DNA of 64,000 bases from Occallatibacter savannae (GTDB taxonomy: Bacteria; Acidobacteriota; Terriglobia; Terriglobales; Acidobacteriaceae): contig NZ_QFFY01000002.1 of the NCBI RefSeq assembly GCF_003131205.1, positions 395,016 through 459,015 on the forward strand, in the 5' to 3' direction. Of this stretch, positions 60,157 through 64,000 are shown piece by piece; position 1 is the stretch's first letter, and every line of letters starts with the position of its first letter. Both the position numbers and the translations under genes were made by a program. Below the pieces are notes generated by a model. That model was given only the letters and a program-made list of their open reading frames with translations. It did no database searches and had not been told where the DNA came from.

Positions 60157-61779
60157 TCAGGCTAGGCGGAGACGCTTCATCAGGACGCGAGGCAGGGCAG
60201 AGCCTGTCTGTTTGAGTACGAGCAGGGAGATTCCAGCCCAGAGCGCTCCGCCGAGCAGCAGCACGATCAGGTCGTACCAACGACCATGCGTGTGGACGAG
60301 TCTGGCGATTGAAGAAATCAGGAACCAGGTGATGAGGCCGCCTGCGATGCACGAGGCGAGGCAGCGGCCCATCTCGGGGTAATCGAGTCCGGCGAGCGAG
60401 ACCATCTGGCGGCGGTGCAGCAGGACCGCGATTGCGAGGGTCTGCATGGCTATGCCGATGTCGGATGCGACGGCGAGCCCCATGGCGCCCTGAGCGTGAA
60501 AGAGTCCGAAGTAGATGGGCAATGAGACGATCGTCACGACCGTCCCGGCGGCCATGGGCACGAGGGTGTTGCCGGCTGCATAAAAGGCGCGGGAGTATAT
60601 GGCCTGCGCGGACCACAGGAACATGGAGACGGAGAAGACCGCGAAGTAGGCGAAGCACTGCGCAGCGTCGGTGCGGGTGAAGTGGCCGCCGGTGAAGACG
60701 AGGTCGATAGCCGGCTTGCCGAGCGCGATCATGGCGGATGCTGCGAGAAGGCCGAGACAGGCGACGCGCGAGACGGATTCGGCGACGACGTTTGCGAATT
60801 CATACCGATTATCTTTGGCCCAGAGGCTCGCGAAAAAGGGCATCGATGCTGCGCCAGCGGCCTGCGCAAGGACGGCCATGGGAGCGGTGAAGAACTGCTT
60901 CGCGTAATTGAACTGCGAAACTGCGCCGCCGATCCTGGAGGCGAAGTGGGCGATGATCCAGTTGTCGGCTGTGACCAGCGAGACTCCGGCGATGAGGGGA
61001 AGAGAGAGCCGGACCCACTCGCGCAGGCCTTCGTCATGCCAGTCGAGGATTGGACGATAGCGTACGCCGGCGCGCCGCGCGGAGATCCAGTTGAGGAAGA
61101 AAGGGCCGAAGAACGCACCCGCAACGGTGCCGATGGCGAGCGATGCGACGCCAAGCTGCTTGACGAGCAGCAGGCCGCCAACGATCGTGCCCAGGTTGTA
61201 GATGAGAGGCGAAACGGCCTGCACGTTGAACTGCTTGCGCACCAGCAGCACTGCGCCGAAGACTCCGCCGGCAAAGAAGAACAGCTGGGCTGGAAGGAGG
61301 ATGCGGGTGAGGCGCACGCACAGCGCGGCTTTTTCGGCGTCGAAGCCGGGGAACCACCAGCCTACATACCAGGGCGCTACGATTTCAGCGAGCAGGATGG
61401 CGCTGCCGAGCACGAGGTACATGGTGCTGAGGATGATGGAGAGCGAGCGTTCTCCTTCCTTTTCGCGGCCGGTTTCCCGATAGCGCGTGAGGATGGTAAC
61501 GAAGGTGATGGAGGCTGCTCCGCCTACGAGGAAGTAGGAGATCATGTCGGGGAGAACGAAGGCGGCGTTCAAAGCGTCAGCCTGCATTCCGCTGCCGAAG
61601 AGCCACATGATGTACTTCACGCGGACCAGGCCGATGATGCGGGAGAGAAAGACCGAGACCATCAGCACCAACGTGGCGCTGAAGGCGGAGTGGGCGTGGG
61701 AGGGGCGCAGGACGCGGGTGAGACGCGCCACGAGCGAGGGCCTGGCAAGCGGTGCTTGAGTTGGGAGCTGTTCTTCCAC
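60157..61779 (-). CDS. murJ: MurJ lipid II flippase (MviN), 540 aa
   Basis: MOP-superfamily exporter that flips lipid II across the inner membrane for peptidoglycan synthesis. About 14 membrane helices are seen. Family markers include SATLVLMVSVFLSRIIGLVRV, ADALNAAFVLPDMISYFLVGGAASITFVTIL, the acidic/basic residues in the cavity helices and FYAAGNTLVPM. A GTG at 61779 is the likely start, since the frame closes upstream. It is divergent from the prolyl oligopeptidase gene. Confidence 0.93.
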   Translation of the reverse strand: MEEQLPTQAPLARPSLVARLTRVLRPSHAHSAFSATLVLMVSVFLSRIIGLVRVKYIMWLFGSGMQADALNAAFVLPDMISYFLVGGAASITFVTILTRYRETGREKEGERSLSIILSTMYLVLGSAILLAEIVAPWYVGWWFPGFDAEKAALCVRLTRILLPAQLFFFAGGVFGAVLLVRKQFNVQAVSPLIYNLGTIVGGLLLVKQLGVASLAIGTVAGAFFGPFFLNWISARRAGVRYRPILDWHDEGLREWVRLSLPLIAGVSLVTADNWIIAHFASRIGGAVSQFNYAKQFFTAPMAVLAQAAGAASMPFFASLWAKDNRYEFANVVAESVSRVACLGLLAASAMIALGKPAIDLVFTGGHFTRTDAAQCFAYFAVFSVSMFLWSAQAIYSRAFYAAGNTLVPMAAGTVVTIVSLPIYFGLFHAQGAMGLAVASDIGIAMQTLAIAVLLHRRQMVSLAGLDYPEMGRCLASCIAGGLITWFLISSIARLVHTHGRWYDLIVLLLGGALWAGISLLVLKQTGSALPRVLMKRLRLA

Positions 61780-61860
61780 TGTGTTGATTCTATCGGTGCA
61801 ATGGACGCAGCGACGTCTGCTACGAAGCGGCGCGTATCCTGTGAGGCAGGAGGAATGTTG

Positions 61861-64000
61861 ATGCGCCGGGTGGCTGGATGTTTCTTCGTCGTGGTTCTTA
61901 GCAGTGCGGGACTGTCGCAGTCGATTCGTGGGCGGGATGGGATTACTTTACCGGCGGCGCCGGTGGTGGAACCGGGGCCGGTGGTGGATGACTACTTCGG
62001 GACGAAGGTGACGGACAACTACCGTTGGCTGGAGAATGCGAAGAGCCCGGAGACGCGCGCGTTTATCGACGAGGAGAATGCTTATACGACCCGGTATCTG
62101 AAGCAGGCGCGGGTGCGAAGTCAGATTGTGGATGATCTGGATCCGCTGGAGCACACGACGCGCTGGTCGATTCCCATGCAGAGGGCGGGGAACTACTACT
62201 TCATGAAGCGGCTTGCGGGGGAGGAGCAGGGGTCGATCTACGTGCGGCGCGGTTGGACCGGTGCGGCGGAGAAGGCCGGACCGAAAGACGAGCGCCTGGT
62301 GGATCCGGCGAGCTTCAGCCGGGACAAGAACACGTCGGTGCGGCTGGTGGATGTGTCGCGCGACGGGCTGCTGGTGGCATACCAGGTGAGGCAGGGCGGG
62401 GCGGACGAATCGACGATTCGCGTGTACAGCCTCACGAAGAAGAAGGCACTGGAAGATGAGATTCCGGCGGGGGTGTACTACTCGGTTTTCTTCTCGCCGG
62501 ATGGGAAGGGACTGTACTACGCGCGGACGGATGCGAAAGGGACGCTGCTGTATCTGCACACGCTGGGTATGCGCAATTCGACTGACAAGCTTGTGTTCGG
62601 ACGGGAATTTCATGGCGAGCTGCTTGGGCCGATTGATCTCTTCAATGCGGAGATCACGGATGACGATCGGTATCTGGTGATCACGATCCAGCGCGGGGTT
62701 CCTCCGACGCGCGTTGATATCTGTTTCCGCGATTTGAAGAAGCCGGGCGCGCCGTTCGATGTGCTGGTGTGGGGGCTGGATTCGCGGTTCTCGGCGAGCT
62801 ACTTCAAGGGATCGTGGTATGTGAAGACGGACTACAGTTCGCCGAATTACCGGATACTGCGCGCTGACCCCGGGATCATGCCGGAGGCGTGGAAGACGGT
62901 TATCCCCGAGGGGAAAGATTTGATCGAGAGCTTCGAGATTGTCGGCGGGAAGCTCTATGTGAAGCGGCTGCACGATGTGAAGTCGGAGATCAGCGTGTAC
63001 ACGGTGGACGGGAAGCCGGCGGGGCAGGTGGATCTGGAGGGGATTGGCAGCGCGTCGAACGTGACGGGGCGAACGATCGACCGCTATGGGTTCTTCAGCA
63101 TGGAGTCGTATATTCAGCCGCCGACAATCTATCGGATCGATACGCTGACCGGTAAGCGCGAAGTGTTTGCTGAGCCGAAAACGGCGTTCAAGACGGCTGA
63201 TTATGAGTTGAAGCAGGTGTTCTTCAAGTCGGCTGATGGAACGCAGGTGCCGATGTTCATCGCGGGGAAGAAAGGCCTGAAGCAGGATGGCTCGGAACGA
63301 CTGCTGATGACGGGGTACGGCGGGTTCAACCTGAGCGAGACGCCGGCGTGGAGTCCGGCGTGGGCGTGGTGGCTGGAGCAGGGCGGGTGGTTCGCGGTTC
63401 CGAATCTGCGCGGCGGCGGCGAGTACGGCCAGAGCTGGCACGAGCAGGGGATGTTTGCGAAGAAGCAGAACGTGTTTGACGACTGGTTCGCGGCGGCGCG
63501 GTATCTGATCGAGCAGAAGTACACGTCGGCGGAGCACTTCGCGATCAGCGGGCGTTCGAATGGCGGATTACTGATGGGTGCGTCGATTACACAGCACCCG
63601 GAGTTGTTCTCGGCGGTGTGGTGCGGGTATCCGCTGCTGGACATGCTGCGGTATCAGAAGTTTGAGCAGGGGCCGCACTGGACGACGGAGTACGGGTCGG
63701 CGGAGAAGCAGAAGGATTTCGGGTGGATCTACAAGTACTCGCCGTATCAGAACGTGAAGCCGCGGGCGGACTATCCGGCGGTGATGTTCTTCACGGGGGA
63801 CAGCGATACGCGAGTGGATCCGCTGCATGCGCGAAAGATGACGGCGCTGCTGCAGGCGGAGTCGAAGAGCGGACGACCGGTGCTGCTGCACTACAGCACC
63901 ACAGGCGGGCACTCGGCGGGCGTGAGCGTGGAGCAGCAGATTCAGGATGACGCTGATCAGTTGACGTTCTTGTGGACGGAGACGGGGAGTTCGTCGAAGG
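61861..64000 (+). CDS. prolyl oligopeptidase family (S9A), exported, partial at the window end
   Basis: The frame is open from 61861 to the end of the window (713 codons), lacking only the last residues. ATG 61861 has GGAGG seven bases upstream; ATG 61855 is in frame. A signal peptide (GCFFVVVLSSAGLS) is followed by DDYFGTKVTDNYRWLEN, a seven-bladed propeller, and the peptidase domain with S566 in SGRSNGG, D649 in GDSDTRVD and H684 in TGGHSAG. PNLRGGGEYGQSWH is also characteristic. It should cut short peptides after proline in the periplasm. A long antisense open frame here is an artefact of codon bias. Confidence 0.92.
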   Translation, partial: MRRVAGCFFVVVLSSAGLSQSIRGRDGITLPAAPVVEPGPVVDDYFGTKVTDNYRWLENAKSPETRAFIDEENAYTTRYLKQARVRSQIVDDLDPLEHTTRWSIPMQRAGNYYFMKRLAGEEQGSIYVRRGWTGAAEKAGPKDERLVDPASFSRDKNTSVRLVDVSRDGLLVAYQVRQGGADESTIRVYSLTKKKALEDEIPAGVYYSVFFSPDGKGLYYARTDAKGTLLYLHTLGMRNSTDKLVFGREFHGELLGPIDLFNAEITDDDRYLVITIQRGVPPTRVDICFRDLKKPGAPFDVLVWGLDSRFSASYFKGSWYVKTDYSSPNYRILRADPGIMPEAWKTVIPEGKDLIESFEIVGGKLYVKRLHDVKSEISVYTVDGKPAGQVDLEGIGSASNVTGRTIDRYGFFSMESYIQPPTIYRIDTLTGKREVFAEPKTAFKTADYELKQVFFKSADGTQVPMFIAGKKGLKQDGSERLLMTGYGGFNLSETPAWSPAWAWWLEQGGWFAVPNLRGGGEYGQSWHEQGMFAKKQNVFDDWFAAARYLIEQKYTSAEHFAISGRSNGGLLMGASITQHPELFSAVWCGYPLLDMLRYQKFEQGPHWTTEYGSAEKQKDFGWIYKYSPYQNVKPRADYPAVMFFTGDSDTRVDPLHARKMTALLQAESKSGRPVLLHYSTTGGHSAGVSVEQQIQDDADQLTFLWTETGSSSK

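Noticed and set aside
61948..63537. 529-codon minus frame
   Set aside because: Antisense to the prolyl oligopeptidase gene, whose catalytic motifs are clear on the plus strand.

Overview
The window looks like a chromosome segment from a soil-type member of the Acidobacteriota, probably family Acidobacteriaceae (class Terriglobia). The basis is gene content and style: high G+C, many secreted proteins with Ig-like and chitobiase-type repeats, a propeller protein whose tail carries membrane helix, Arg run and TGCGG, GH28 and GH31 glycosidases, bactofilin, DUF3857-transglutaminase pairs and SPFH/DUF4178 genes. No rRNA or species marker is present, so the placement is inference.

Bases 1-6372 are unlike the rest: short, mostly unrecognised genes. 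They include a frameshifted Tat-exported ferritin-like gene, three divergent copies of one small Cys/His protein family, a double zinc-ribbon protein, a cyclic-nucleotide-binding protein without HTH preceded by a CRP-type palindrome, and an HExxH protein. The region ends exactly at a 47-base copy of the 3' half of an initiator tRNA-Met gene (6373-6419). I read it as the right end of an integrated island whose left end and integrase lie outside the window.

From 6600 to 19500 the content is chromosomal: fdhD; a membrane/exported protein pair; a marR-flavin monooxygenase operon; dtd; a serine hydrolase fused to a NamZ-type (DUF1343) domain; a frameshifted NlpC/P60 gene; rocD; and a zinc alcohol dehydrogenase. 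From 19500 to 33000 lies a cell-surface cluster: two paralogous secreted lectin-like proteins separated by a strongly structured element, a propeller-lectin giant, a chitobiase-domain protein, an Ig-repeat phospholipase C-type phosphoesterase and a GH28 pectinase.

The most interesting block is 33183-39969: eight tightly packed, often overlapping genes encoding an SPFH/zinc-ribbon protein, an AdoMet decarboxylase, two zinc-ribbon DUF4178 proteins, a 60-residue membrane peptide, DUF350, a membrane-anchored spermidine synthase and a Tat-exported FAD amine-oxidase-like protein. Together they suggest polyamine-type chemistry coupled to the cell envelope. It is followed by a xylose-type transporter, a phosphodiesterase, maf, a GH31 alpha-xylosidase and a tandem transglutaminase-like pair of which one has lost its active site.

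From 49900 to the end come housekeeping genes: RNase R, a small membrane protein, SRAP, YggX, tRNA-Pro with a broken partial copy beside it, a MerR regulator, an Old Yellow Enzyme, a D-aminoacylase-like amidohydrolase, bactofilin, MurJ and a prolyl oligopeptidase cut by the window edge. Short hairpins with a conserved TGAA or TAAA loop but different stems are scattered between genes.
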